DNA of 64,000 nt from positions 1-64,000 of the forward strand of contig CALQJI020000017.1 in NCBI GenBank assembly GCA_943330855.2, in the 5' to 3' direction. The position numbers were made by a program, and so were the translations under genes. Within the stretch, counting starts at the first letter, position 1, and each line of letters begins with the position of its first letter. This document shows positions 17,914 through 34,670 of this stretch, in pieces. Source of the DNA: Klebsiella pneumoniae. Its GTDB lineage: Bacteria > Verrucomicrobiota > Verrucomicrobiia > Limisphaerales > SXTU01. A model generated the notes under the pieces. It was not told where the DNA came from. It was given only the letters and a program-made list of their open reading frames with translations, and did not search any database.

Positions 17914-18333
17914 GTGAAGTTGTCGGTCAAAAGTGATTATGCGATGCGCGCCGTGCTGGACTTGGCGCGGGTGCATCCTTCCGGCGAGGTCCAGCGCGTC
18001 GAGGACATCGCGGGACGGCACGGCATCCCGCCGAACTACCTCGTGCAAATTCTTCTCGAACTGAAGACGCGCGGACTGGTGCGGAGCGTGCGTGGCAAGG
18101 AGGGCGGCTACCGACTCGCCAAAACACCGGCGGAAATCACCTTCGGCGACGTGCTGCGGGCCGTGCAAGGCGAGGTCTTCGATACGCCCGCACTTTCGAA
18201 CGGCCACTGCCCTCCCGAGTTGCATCGCGCGTGGACCCGGCTTAAAACCGCCGCCGAGAGCGCCGCCGACACGGTCAATTTCCAGCAACTGGTCGAGGAA
18301 GGTGCGGAGAAGGAACGGATGTTCTACATCTGA
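17914..18333 (+). CDS. Rrf2 family transcriptional regulator
   Basis: A 139-residue winged-helix protein starting at GTG 17914 (KLSVKSDYAMRAVLDLA), with the Rrf2 recognition block (IPPNYLVQILLELKTRGLVRSVRGKEGGYRLAKTP). Only one cysteine (GHCPPEL) is present in the region where IscR and NsrR carry three, so it probably does not bind a standard iron-sulfur cluster. Targets are unknown. Upstream ATG codons would add an unrelated 42-residue segment. Confidence 0.88.
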   Translation: MKLSVKSDYAMRAVLDLARVHPSGEVQRVEDIAGRHGIPPNYLVQILLELKTRGLVRSVRGKEGGYRLAKTPAEITFGDVLRAVQGEVFDTPALSNGHCPPELHRAWTRLKTAAESAADTVNFQQLVEEGAEKERMFYI

Positions 18334-18389
18334 CCGCAGCGGTTCCCCCGCAGCGGAGCTAACCGGCGAAGCTCAACTACGAATTCCGA

Positions 18390-21050
18390 ATGTCTGTCAC
18401 CGCTGCAAACCGCGACCGGGTCCGAGTGGACGGAAAATTCTTCCGCCTCGGAGAACAGAAGTTTTACGCGAAGGGCGTGACCTACGGACCTTTCGCGCCG
18501 GGCGAGGATAAATCCCACTTTCCACCGCGCGCGCAGTTGGAGCGCGACCTCCTGCAAATCCGCGCGCTGGGAGCCAACACACTGCGAGTCTACACCGTGC
18601 CTCCGCGCTGGCTGTTGGACCTCGCGCACACGCATGGGCTCAAGCTGCTCGTGGATGTGCCGTGGTGGAAGAATGGCTGCTTCCTCGACAGCGCCGAGAC
18701 CCGCGCCAACGCGCGCAAGGCCGTGCATGACGCCGTCGCCGCCTGCGCGCATCACCCGGCCATCTTCGCCTTCAGCGTGGTGAACGAAATCCCGCCCGAC
18801 CTCGTGCGCTGGAGCGGCGCGGACAAGGTCGCGGACTTCATTGACGAACTGGTCACGGTCGCGAAGGAAGTGGACCCCGAGTGCCTCTGCACGTTTGCAA
18901 ACTTCCCACCTACGGAGTTTCTCCAGCCGCGCAACCTCGATTTCTTCACCTTCAACGTCTATCTCCACCACCCCAAGCCCTTCGACAACTACCTCGCCCG
19001 GCTTCAGATGATCGCGGACACGAAGCCGCTGCTGCTGGGTGAATTCGGCGCGGACTCCGGCCGCGAGGGCGAAACAGCGAAGAGCGAGATGCTCGGTTGG
19101 CAACTTGAAACCGCCTTCAACGGCGGCGTGGCGGGCGCGTTCGTCTTCAGCTTCACGGACGACTGGTGGAAGGACGGGCATCCCGTGCTGGATTGGCACT
19201 TCGGCGTGGTCACGCGCGAACGCGAGCCGAAGACATCCTTCGCCGCCGTCCAAGCGGCCTTCCAAATCGCGCCACACTTCGCGCTGCCGCGTTACCCGAA
19301 AGTCAGCGTCGTGGTCGCGAGTTACAACGGCGGCAAGACGCTGCCCGCGTGCCTCACCTCCCTGGAGCAACTCAACTATCCCAACTACGAAGTCATCCTC
19401 GTGGACGACGGCTCGACAGATGACACGGCGCAGATCGCCGAACGGTATCGGATGGAATTCGATGACCGCAGGCCAAGCACGGCAGAAGTCAGAAGCCAAG
19501 AGGCAGGAAGCAAGCGCGCGGAATCCGACCTCTCACCTCTCACCTCTCACCTCTCACCTCCCCCGCCTCCCCGGATGCGGATCATCCGCCAGATTAACTT
19601 CGGCCTCTCCGTCGCACGTAACACCGGCATCGCCGCCGCGACCGGCGAGATCGTTGCGTTCACCGACTCCGACTGCCGCGCGGACGAAGACTGGCTGCAT
19701 TACCTCGTCGGCGATTTGTTGCGGAGCGATTTCACGGGCATCGGCGGTCATAATTTCCTGCCCCCCGAGGACGGTTGGATTCCCACCGCTGTCATGGCGT
19801 CGCCCGGTGGCCCAGCGCACGTGATGCTCACGGATCGTCTGGCCGAGCACATTCCCGGCTGCAACATGGCGTTCTACAAGTGGGCGCTCGACGAAATTAA
19901 CGGTTTCGACTCGATTTATCGCAAAGCCGGTGACGACGTGGACGTCTGCTGGCGGCTCCAACAACGCGGATACAGGATAGGCTTCAGTCCATCCGGCTTC
20001 GTCTGGCACTACCGCCGCGCGACCGTGCAGGCATACCTGAAACAGCAGCGCGGCTACGGCGAGGCCGAGGCATTACTCGTGCGCAAGCACCCGGAATACT
20101 TCAACGACATCGGCAGCAGCATCTGGCGCGGGCGCATCTACACGGCGGCGAAAATTGGCGTCGTGACGCGCGCGCCCATCATCTACCACGGCGTCTTCGG
20201 CAGCGCGTTCTTCCAGTCCATCTACGCCCCGTCGCCCTCGATTTTCCTGATGCTGATGACGAGCCTGGAATGGCACGTGCTGGTCACGCTGCCCCTGTTG
20301 ACACTGGGCATCGCCTTTGCGGGTGTGAAATTCCCACTCCTCCTCCCGCTCGGCATCGCGAGCGCGCTGGCCTCCCTCGCGCTCTGCATAATCGCCGGAT
20401 TGCAGTCGGAGATTCCGCGCGCCAAGCGCGTCCGCATGTCACGTCCGCTGGTGGCGCTGCTTTTTTTCCTGCAACCCATCTGGCGGGGCTGGGCGCGCTA
20501 CTCCGAGCGTCTCCTGCTCCGGCAGACGCCGCTCTCCGCGCACGAGACGCTGGACACACTCAACCTCAAACGCAGCCGCGACCGTTTCGAGATGGCTGGT
20601 TACTGGGCGGACCAGCCCGTGGACAGAATGGAATTCCTCGGGGCAATCCTTCGCCAACTGGATCAGCAAGGCTGGCAGAACAAAGCCGACCACGGGTGGA
20701 GCGAATTCGACGTGGAAATCTACGGGAGCCGCTGGTGTCGCCTGCGACTCATCACCGCCACCGAGCATCACCAAGGCGGCAAGCAGCTCGTCTGCTGCCG
20801 CATGACAACCGGTTGGAGCCTGCTGGGCCGGATGACCTTCTGGGCCGCCTTCGGCCTCGTGTTGATGATTTCCACCACGGCCGGGATGCTCTTCGAATGG
20901 CTGCATTGCGCCTGGCTGCTGCCCCTGTGGCTGGGCTGGTTGCTGCAAACGCAGCAACGTGATTTCCGGCGAATCCTCACCGTGCTACTCGACGAAGTCG
21001 CAACGCAGTTCAGCCTGACGAAGGTGGACAAAAAGCCCGCAGCGAAGTGA
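18390..21050 (+). CDS. Glycoside hydrolase-like / GT2 glycosyltransferase fusion, membrane bound
   Basis: The 886-residue protein has three parts. Residues 1-295 resemble clan GH-A glycosidases or transglycosidases, with the acid/base context FSVVNEIPP and the nucleophile context LLLGEFGAD. Residues 300-590 are a GT2 glycosyltransferase (VSVVVASYNGG, VDDGSTDD, DXD-like TDSDCRAD and QQRGYGE). Two hydrophobic blocks follow (about 610-680 and 810-850). It could make and remodel a polysaccharide at the membrane. A segment of about 27 residues in the GT2 domain, between the DDGSTDD block and the RQINFGLSVARNTG block, is encoded by a heptamer element (19484-19563). Confidence 0.82.
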   Translation: MSVTAANRDRVRVDGKFFRLGEQKFYAKGVTYGPFAPGEDKSHFPPRAQLERDLLQIRALGANTLRVYTVPPRWLLDLAHTHGLKLLVDVPWWKNGCFLDSAETRANARKAVHDAVAACAHHPAIFAFSVVNEIPPDLVRWSGADKVADFIDELVTVAKEVDPECLCTFANFPPTEFLQPRNLDFFTFNVYLHHPKPFDNYLARLQMIADTKPLLLGEFGADSGREGETAKSEMLGWQLETAFNGGVAGAFVFSFTDDWWKDGHPVLDWHFGVVTREREPKTSFAAVQAAFQIAPHFALPRYPKVSVVVASYNGGKTLPACLTSLEQLNYPNYEVILVDDGSTDDTAQIAERYRMEFDDRRPSTAEVRSQEAGSKRAESDLSPLTSHLSPPPPPRMRIIRQINFGLSVARNTGIAAATGEIVAFTDSDCRADEDWLHYLVGDLLRSDFTGIGGHNFLPPEDGWIPTAVMASPGGPAHVMLTDRLAEHIPGCNMAFYKWALDEINGFDSIYRKAGDDVDVCWRLQQRGYRIGFSPSGFVWHYRRATVQAYLKQQRGYGEAEALLVRKHPEYFNDIGSSIWRGRIYTAAKIGVVTRAPIIYHGVFGSAFFQSIYAPSPSIFLMLMTSLEWHVLVTLPLLTLGIAFAGVKFPLLLPLGIASALASLALCIIAGLQSEIPRAKRVRMSRPLVALLFFLQPIWRGWARYSERLLLRQTPLSAHETLDTLNLKRSRDRFEMAGYWADQPVDRMEFLGAILRQLDQQGWQNKADHGWSEFDVEIYGSRWCRLRLITATEHHQGGKQLVCCRMTTGWSLLGRMTFWAAFGLVLMISTTAGMLFEWLHCAWLLPLWLGWLLQTQQRDFRRILTVLLDEVATQFSLTKVDKKPAAK
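19484..19563. repeat. Heptamer element inserted in the glycosyltransferase gene
   Basis: The left side has five degenerate 7-base units (AGAAGTC, AGAAGCC, AAGAGGC, AGGAAGC, AAGCGCG; 19484-19518). The right side is four CCTCTCA units and CCTCCCC (19529-19563). Unlike valS, the two sides are only weakly complementary. The insert is in frame and codes for a Ser/Pro-rich loop. Confidence 0.8.
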
Positions 21051-21136
21051 GCCGCCTTGTCGACGGAATTTGAGTGGCCGGAGTGAGCGGCAGCTGCAAG
21101 TCGCCCGCACAGTCAATCCCCACCGCATCAGCCCCA

Positions 21137-21619
21137 TCAGCAACTCGTCGGCACTTCCTGCAACACCTCGACGCAGTGCGGAATCGCACCGACCACGAAG
21201 CCGAGGCATTCCACGGCACCGCTGGGCTTGCCCGGCAGGCAAATGACCAACGCGTGATCCACGACCACTGCGAGGTTGCGAGAGAGGATGGCATTTTTGG
21301 TGATCTTCATGGACTCCATCCGCATCACCTCGCCGAAACCGGGTAATTCTCGCAGTGCGATTTCCCGCACGGCCTCCGGCGTCACATCGCGCAGCGCCAC
21401 GCCCGTGCCGCCGGTCGTCAGCACGAGCGAACAGCCGCGCGCGATGTGCTCGCGAATGGCCCGCTGGATGTCCCGCTTCTCATCGGGCACGAGCGCGTCC
21501 GCCAACACCGACCATCCATAACCTTCGGCCGCCTTCCGCACTGCGGGACCGCCAAGGTCGTCGTAAAGGCCCTTCGAGGCACGGTCTGAAATCGTGATGA
21601 TGCCGACTTGAATTTGCAT
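21137..21619 (-). CDS. Molybdopterin adenylyltransferase-like protein (MogA/MoaB family)
   Basis: A 160-residue MoCF_biosynth-domain protein: ITISDRASKG at the N-terminus, TTGGTGVALRDVTPEA as the substrate loop, and the LPGKPSGAVEC end. It would adenylate molybdopterin or bind the pterin in molybdenum-cofactor synthesis. MogA and MoaB cannot be separated from sequence alone. The neighbours are not molybdenum genes. Confidence 0.9.
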   Translation of the reverse strand: MQIQVGIITISDRASKGLYDDLGGPAVRKAAEGYGWSVLADALVPDEKRDIQRAIREHIARGCSLVLTTGGTGVALRDVTPEAVREIALRELPGFGEVMRMESMKITKNAILSRNLAVVVDHALVICLPGKPSGAVECLGFVVGAIPHCVEVLQEVPTSC

Positions 21620-21631
21620 GGTTGAGTTCTA

Positions 21632-21663
21632 ACGCAAAGACGCAAGGACGCAAAGACGCAGCG
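21632..21663. repeat. Octamer half-element between mog and the kinase fusion
   Basis: Four tandem 8-base units read ACGCAAAG, ACGCAAGG, ACGCAAAG, ACGCAGCG in the 48-base gap between two genes. It looks like a single arm of the tandem-armed elements, without an inverse partner. Confidence 0.65.
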
Positions 21664-21667
21664 CGGC

Positions 21668-25114
<3,447 letters not shown>

Positions 25115-25129
25115 GCTTGAAGAGGTTTT

Positions 25130-25207
25130 AGCCACAGATTGAACACGGAAGAAACACGGATGGGGAAGGGCTTGGGTCCGTGTTGAATCCGTGTTTCATC
25201 CGTGGCT
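25130..25207. repeat. AGCCACGGATGAAACACGG inverted repeat
   Basis: Left arm AGCCACAGATTGAACACGG (25130-25148) and right arm (to 25207, ending ATCCGTGGCT) flank about 30 bases, lying between the kinase fusion start and the GalU-like gene stop. Copies are at 7853-7989 and 63535-63683. Confidence 0.8.
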
Positions 25208-25211
25208 CAGA

Positions 25212-26057
25212 TTACTTCACCCGCTGGGCGAGCAGTTCCACCAATCCCGTCAGCACTTCATCCCGGTCCTTGCCGCTGAGGGCGAGAGCGAGTTGAGCGG
25301 TGAGCAGGCCGTAGTGCGCGCCGATGTCGTAGCGGCGGCCGGTCAGCTCGGCGGCGAGGTAACGCTCCTTGCGCGCGAGCTTCGCGAGCGTGGCGGAGAG
25401 GTGGACGCCTCCGCGCGCGCCGACGGCGGCGACTTCCTCAGCGAGCAACGCCATGACCGAGGGCGTGAGCACGTGCATGCCGAAGAAGCACAGGTAGTGG
25501 CCCGCGCGCAGGCCGGGGACGATGAGGCGTTGCTCGGCTTCGGTCGGCGTGGGCTTCTCGACGACCTCGGTGATTTCGTAGAGGCCCTTGCGCGCGGCGA
25601 CGAGGCGTCCGCCAATCGCGCCGTAGTAAGGCAGCTTGCTCTCGTGCGTGGCCTGCACGGCGGACACAGCGCAGTTCTCGCTCGCCGCGACTTCGACGAG
25701 TTGCTGGGCGCACCGGCGGACTTCGCTGCTGACGTAGAGGTGGTCGCCCACGAGCAGGAGGAAGGGCTTCTTCCCGGTGAACTGCGCCGCACACGACACT
25801 GCGTGGCCGTAGCCGAGCGGCCTCTTCTGCTCGACGAACTCCAGGCGCTTGGCGTGCTCGCCAGCCGCCGCGCGATAAACCTTCTCGTCGCCGGGGCAGA
25901 CCACGACGCACAACTCCTCAATGCCCGCCGCGAGGACTTCCTCGATGATGATGGCCAGCGCGGTCTTGGTCTGGCCGTCGCGGTCCACGAGGGATTGGAG
26001 CGGGAGCGTGCGCTGGCTCTTGCCGGCGGCGGTGATGACGGCGCGTTTGATGTCCAT
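25212..26057 (-). CDS. GalU-like UTP-glucose-1-phosphate uridylyltransferase
   Basis: The 281-residue nucleotidyltransferase has [16 protein letters not shown] in place of the usual AAGKGTRLLP, plus VGDHLYV and the product-site stretch [10 protein letters not shown]. It would form UDP-glucose from glucose-1-phosphate and UTP. The loop after the AAGK motif differs from GalU ([10 protein letters not shown]), so another sugar-1-phosphate is possible. It is immediately upstream of the kinase/pyrophosphorylase gene on the same strand and may work in the same sugar-nucleotide pathway. Confidence 0.85.
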   Translation of the reverse strand: MDIKRAVITAAGKSQRTLPLQSLVDRDGQTKTALAIIIEEVLAAGIEELCVVVCPGDEKVYRAAAGEHAKRLEFVEQKRPLGYGHAVSCAAQFTGKKPFLLLVGDHLYVSSEVRRCAQQLVEVAASENCAVSAVQATHESKLPYYGAIGGRLVAARKGLYEITEVVEKPTPTEAEQRLIVPGLRAGHYLCFFGMHVLTPSVMALLAEEVAAVGARGGVHLSATLAKLARKERYLAAELTGRRYDIGAHYGLLTAQLALALSGKDRDEVLTGLVELLAQRVK

Positions 26058-26063
26058 GTGAGG

Positions 26064-26203
26064 GAGGAAAAGTAATTAGTGATTAGCAATCAGTGCTGTC
26101 GCGCGGATGGAGTGTGGCGGGAACTCGGCTTGCCTGCCAGTCAGGAAGAAGAGCAAGAAGCTCGGTCGGGAACCCGGCGGCGCTGCCCACTAATTACTTC
26201 CTC
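26064..26203. repeat. Heptamer-armed element (AGTAATT type), intergenic
   Basis: Four 7-base units AGTAATT, AGTGATT, AGCAATC, AGTGCTG (26071-26098) follow GAGGAAA; the far end CACTAATTACTTCCTC (26188-26203) is the inverse of the start. The AGTAATT unit is shared with the copy inside folC. The element occupies almost all of the gap between the GalU-like gene and the isomerase gene. Confidence 0.8.
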
Positions 26204-27095
26204 ACAACAGCCCCTGATACGCCAGCCACAGGGAACGGTAATACTTCATGACCCGGATGGGGTCAGTGCTCGGCGGAATCTCGGCGAAGGTGAAGCCGCT
26301 GAAGCCGATCTCGTTCAGGCCGGTGAGCAGCTTGCGGAAGGGATACTCCTCCAGATACAGGTCGCGCATGTGGACGGTGAAGATGTGTTTCTTCACGAGG
26401 TTGAAGTTCGCGTCCCAGCCGTCACCGAAGATGTCGGACTGATTCGAGTTCCAGCAGAGGCCGACGTTCTTGTGGTCGGCGGCATCGAGGATGGTCTTGA
26501 TGTGCTGGAGCAGCGAGGTGCCGGTGCCGTGGACTTCGAGGCGGATTTGCTGGCCGTGTTGCGCGCCGAACTCGCCCAACTCGCGGAGTGACTTGCCGAT
26601 TTGAGCGAGCGTCTTCTCGACGGGAACTTCCTTGGGCAGGGCGTTCGGGCGGACCTTCACGCCGGTCGCGCCGACGTCTTCGCCGAGAAGGAGGTATTCC
26701 TTCGTCGCTTCGATGTCCTTGCGGAGCTTGGCTTGGTCGGGTGTGTGGTAGTCGAAGGCGCTACCGAGGCTCCAGAGCTTGACGGGCGAGTCGGCGAAAC
26801 GCTGCTTCACGTCGGCGCGCTGGGCCTTGCTCAAGTCCACCTCGACCTTGTGCGCGTGGCCGGTGCGCAACTCGACGCCTTCGAACTTCGCCTCCGTGCA
26901 GTTCTGGATGAGGGTGGGGACATCCCACTTCTCGGCCAGATTGTAGGTGACGGTGCCGAGGTGCATCTTCGAGGGCTTGGAGAAGAGCGGTGATTTGACA
27001 TCGGGCAGCCTGACCTTCTCGGCAGCGGAGGCGCTGGCAGCGAGGGCGGCGGAACCGAGGGCGGAGGTGAGGAAGGCGCGGCGGGTAGGATTCAT
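26202..27095 (-). CDS. Secreted sugar phosphate isomerase/epimerase-like TIM-barrel protein
   Basis: The 297-residue protein has a twin-arginine-like leader (NPTRRAFLTSALGSAALAASA) and a xylose-isomerase-like (AP endonuclease 2) TIM barrel: FEGVELRTGHAHKVEVDL, LGEDVGATGVKVR, LRLEVHGTGTS and CWNSNQSD are recognisable metal/substrate strands. Such exported paralogues are numerous in Verrucomicrobia and Planctomycetes, but the substrate is unknown. Confidence 0.8.
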   Translation of the reverse strand: MNPTRRAFLTSALGSAALAASASAAEKVRLPDVKSPLFSKPSKMHLGTVTYNLAEKWDVPTLIQNCTEAKFEGVELRTGHAHKVEVDLSKAQRADVKQRFADSPVKLWSLGSAFDYHTPDQAKLRKDIEATKEYLLLGEDVGATGVKVRPNALPKEVPVEKTLAQIGKSLRELGEFGAQHGQQIRLEVHGTGTSLLQHIKTILDAADHKNVGLCWNSNQSDIFGDGWDANFNLVKKHIFTVHMRDLYLEEYPFRKLLTGLNEIGFSGFTFAEIPPSTDPIRVMKYYRSLWLAYQGLL

Positions 27096-27282
27096 ATGGT
27101 GCGTTTGCTGCCGTTGGAAATAACAAACCCGGGCGGGGAGTCACGCGGATTCCCAAGTCAGCGCTTGCCAAGGCGTGAGCTGGCCGGGAATTTAGAGACA
27201 TGGCTCGCGCCGAACAAAGTTTCAGCTTCGGCAGCCGGGAGGGTTCCCCGGTGTGGTCTTCCCCTGCCCTTTCCCCAATTCC

Positions 27283-31737
<4,455 letters not shown>

Positions 31738-31832
31738 ACTGTTGGGCGTGTTCGTCCGACATCGCCCGTAGTCTTTTTCAATCACACGCGCGCGCGTTGA
31801 CCCTCCCACCGGCCCTCGCTAGCCTTCGGCCC

Positions 31833-32507
31833 ATGATTATCGCACCGTCATTGCTGGCGGCCAACTTCGGGCGCTTCGCGGCGGACACACAACGGTTTGA
31901 CAGTTCCGGTGCGGAATGGCTACACCTCGACATCATGGACGGCCACTTCGTGCCGAACCTCTCTTTCGGTCCGCAGGTGGTGAAGGCGCTCCGCCCGTTG
32001 ACGCGGAAGTTCTTCGACGTGCATCTCATGTGCTCACGACCGGAGATCCTGCTGGAGCCGTTCGTCAAAGCCGGCGCAGACCAAATCATCGTCCACGTCG
32101 AACTGGGCGACCGCGTCGAGGGGCTGCTCTGGAAGATCAAGTCGCTGGGCAAGAAAGTCGGCCTCGCCGTCAACCCGCCCACCGCCATCGCGAATGCCCG
32201 TCCGTATCTTGACCTCATTGACCTGCTGCTGGTAATGACCGTGAACCCCGGTTTCGGCGGCCAGCCCTTCATCCAAGAGTGCGTGCCAAAGATTCAGCAA
32301 GCTGCCGCGTGGAAACGCGAGCTGGGGCTCGATTATCACATCGAAGTGGACGGCGGCATCACGTTCGACACGGTCGGCGAATGCGCCCACGCGGGCGCGG
32401 ATGTCTTCGTGAGCGGCACCGGCATCTTCGGCCAGCACAGCCTCAGCGCTGCGGTGAGGAAGATGCGCCGGCTGGCGGAGAAAAATGACCCGACTCTGGC
32501 AAACTAG
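31833..32507 (+). CDS. rpe: Ribulose-phosphate 3-epimerase
   Basis: The 224-residue TIM-barrel enzyme interconverts ribulose-5-phosphate and xylulose-5-phosphate in the pentose phosphate and Calvin pathways. IIAPSLLAANFG at the start, HLDIMDGHFVPNLSFGP, VMTVNPGFGGQPF and EVDGGI are the family signatures. ATG 31833 is used; it lies 95 bases after the kinase stop. Confidence 0.96.
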   Translation: MIIAPSLLAANFGRFAADTQRFDSSGAEWLHLDIMDGHFVPNLSFGPQVVKALRPLTRKFFDVHLMCSRPEILLEPFVKAGADQIIVHVELGDRVEGLLWKIKSLGKKVGLAVNPPTAIANARPYLDLIDLLLVMTVNPGFGGQPFIQECVPKIQQAAAWKRELGLDYHIEVDGGITFDTVGECAHAGADVFVSGTGIFGQHSLSAAVRKMRRLAEKNDPTLAN

Positions 32508-32582
32508 CAGTGTGAGTCGCCGACCTCGGCCGGCTTGCAGCGCTCGGCGTAATTTGCGGCTCTGCGGGCAATCCAAACAATT

Positions 32583-34001
32583 ATGGCTAAAATCAAATTC
32601 GGAACCGACGGCTGGCGCGCAGTCATCGCGGAGGACTTCACCTTCGAAAACCTCAGCCGCGTGGCCCAAGCTACGGCGGACTATTGGAACGCCAACTCCG
32701 TCGCCGGGGTCACGAACCACGCCGTCGTTGGCTACGATCGGCGCTTCCTCTCCGACCAGTTCGCCCAACGCACCGCTGAGATTCTCGCGGCTAACGGCTT
32801 CCTCGTCACACTGACCGATCGACCCACGCCCACGCCCGCCGTGTCTTGGACGGTCAAGAAGCAGAACGGCATCGGCGGCGTGATGATCACCGCCAGCCAC
32901 AACCCGGCAATCTTCAACGGCTTCAAACTCAAGGCCCACTTCGGTGGCTCCGCGCCGCCGGAAGTTTGCAGCGCCGTGGAGGCCTTGCTCGACAAGTCCC
33001 CGGTTCAGGCCATGCCCTTCGCCGAGGCCGTGAAGTCCGGCCACATCAAGGTGAAGGACATCTGCCCGCCCTACTACTCCGCGATCAAGAAGCTCGTGGA
33101 CTTCAAGCTCATCGCCGCCTCGCAACTCAAGTTTGCCCACGAGGCACTCTTCGGCGTCGGCGCAGGCTGCTTCGATCGCCTGCTGGCGGACACAACCTGC
33201 AAGGTCACCACACTGAACGCGGCACACGACCCGTTCTTCGGCGGCATCAACCCCGAGCCCATCGCGAAGAACTACGGCCGCAGCATGGCGTATCTCGCCA
33301 AGCACCCGCACGATCTCTGCCTCGTCACCGATGGTGACGCTGACCGCGTCGGCGGCATGGACGGGCGCGGCAACCCACTCTCCACCCACCAGCTCATTTG
33401 CCTGCTACTCCGCCACTACGCCGTCAACAAAGGCCAGCAGGGCCGCGTGGTGAAAGCCCTCACCACGACTTCGATGGTCGACAAGATGTGCGCCGCGCTC
33501 GGCCTCGAACTCGTCGAGACCGGCGTGGGCTTCAAATACATTGCGAGCGAGATCATCAAGGGCGGCGTGATGCTTGGCTTCGAGGAGAGCGGCGGCATCG
33601 GCTTCCCCGGCCACGTCCCGGAGCGCGACGGCATTCTCGCCGGGCTGATGCTGCTCGAAATGCTCGCCACCGAACGCAAGCCGCTGACCAAGCTCCTCGC
33701 GCAGTTGGAGCAGGACTACGGCCCGCACCGCTACGGGCGCATTGACACGCACTTCCCGCTGGAGAAACGCGCCGCGCTGATGGAGTTCTGCAAAACCCAT
33801 CCACCCGCCAGGCTGCTCAAATCCCCGGTGGCCGCCGTGAAGAGCTACGACGGCGTGAAGTTCTGCGCTGCCGATGGCTCCTGGCTCATGCTGCGCGGCT
33901 CCGGCACCGAACCGATCCTCCGCATCTACGCCGAGGCACAGTCCGACGCCGACGTGCAGAAACTGCTGCAGCTGGGAGTGAGCCTGACCAAGCAGGTGTG
34001 A
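32583..34001 (+). CDS. Phosphohexomutase (phosphoglucomutase/phosphomannomutase family)
   Basis: A 472-residue alpha-D-phosphohexomutase. The phosphoserine loop is TASHNP with Ser105, the metal loop is TDGDADRVGGMDG, the sugar-binding loop is FEESGGIGF and the phosphate-binding loop is RGSGTEPILR. It would move phosphate between C6 and C1 of glucose or mannose and feed sugar-nucleotide synthesis. The exact sugar is unknown. It starts about 75 bases after rpe and may share a transcript. Confidence 0.92.
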   Translation: MAKIKFGTDGWRAVIAEDFTFENLSRVAQATADYWNANSVAGVTNHAVVGYDRRFLSDQFAQRTAEILAANGFLVTLTDRPTPTPAVSWTVKKQNGIGGVMITASHNPAIFNGFKLKAHFGGSAPPEVCSAVEALLDKSPVQAMPFAEAVKSGHIKVKDICPPYYSAIKKLVDFKLIAASQLKFAHEALFGVGAGCFDRLLADTTCKVTTLNAAHDPFFGGINPEPIAKNYGRSMAYLAKHPHDLCLVTDGDADRVGGMDGRGNPLSTHQLICLLLRHYAVNKGQQGRVVKALTTTSMVDKMCAALGLELVETGVGFKYIASEIIKGGVMLGFEESGGIGFPGHVPERDGILAGLMLLEMLATERKPLTKLLAQLEQDYGPHRYGRIDTHFPLEKRAALMEFCKTHPPARLLKSPVAAVKSYDGVKFCAADGSWLMLRGSGTEPILRIYAEAQSDADVQKLLQLGVSLTKQV

Positions 34002-34017
34002 GGCGAGCTCGGACTTG

Positions 34018-34086
34018 GTAGCCGCCGAGGTGAGAAGGCGGAACCGTTCGCCACCACGAAATCCGCCGCCTCACCTCGGCGGCTAC
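34018..34086. repeat. GTAGCCGCCGAGG palindrome, copy 3 (intergenic)
   Basis: Two nearly perfect inverted arms (34018-34042 and 34062-34086) of GTAGCCGCCGAGGTGAGAAGG type around a 19-base loop. It lies between the convergent phosphohexomutase and MiaE genes. It is the intact relative of the two copies in the kinase fusion. Confidence 0.88.
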
Positions 34087-34095
34087 ACGGCGGCC

Positions 34096-34668
34096 TCAAT
34101 GCAAGATTGCCAAGTCGTGCGGCTGGCGGATGAGTTCCGCGTCGAGGTCGAGATAGAAGTCGAGGCGGTGCGCGGCCTCGGACTCGTTAATCGCGCGGGC
34201 CATGAGGAGGTAGGTTGCGTAGTGGTTGCCCTCGGACTCGACGAGACTGCCGTAGAACGCAGCGAGTTCCGGGTCGTGCGGCAGCAGCGCGCGGGAAAGG
34301 ATTTGGAACTTCTCACAACTCCTCCCCTCGATGATCGCGCAGCAGATCAAGTGGTCAATAACTTGCAGTCTCATGCCCTTCCGCATCGCGTGCATGAGGC
34401 CGGAAATCCACGGACTGGGATGCGGCTGCGCAAACGGGATGCCACGACGTTTGAGGAGCGCAAGCACGAGCTGAAAGTGTTGTAGCTCCTCGATGGCGAT
34501 GGCGTTGAGCTCCTCGACGCGCCCGAAGAGGTCGCGGTAGCGCTCCAGCGTGATGGCGGTGGTGGCGGCCTTGCGTTCGAGGTGCGCGTGGTCCACGAGC
34601 ACGGCGGGCAAATTGGCCAGTATGCGCGGCAGCCAGTCGGCTGGGACGGGAGCACGGAGCATTTCCAT
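34096..34668 (-). CDS. miaE: tRNA-(ms2io6A) hydroxylase (MiaE-like)
   Basis: A 190-residue diiron, ferritin-like enzyme that would hydroxylate the isopentenyl group of ms2i6A37 in tRNA. Iron ligands can be seen: HAHLERKA, IEELQHF (ExxH), AIIEGRSCE and SEGNHYATY (ExxH). It starts two bases after the stop of the RND permease gene (TAATCATG), so it is probably read from the same transcript, an unusual neighbour for a tRNA modification enzyme. Confidence 0.9.
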   Translation of the reverse strand: MEMLRAPVPADWLPRILANLPAVLVDHAHLERKAATTAITLERYRDLFGRVEELNAIAIEELQHFQLVLALLKRRGIPFAQPHPSPWISGLMHAMRKGMRLQVIDHLICCAIIEGRSCEKFQILSRALLPHDPELAAFYGSLVESEGNHYATYLLMARAINESEAAHRLDFYLDLDAELIRQPHDLAILH

Positions 34669-34670
34669 GA

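Noticed and set aside
26061-26203. A riboswitch or leader RNA upstream of the isomerase gene
   Set aside because: The region is explained by the heptamer-armed repeat, and it lies at the 3' end of that gene, which is on the minus strand.
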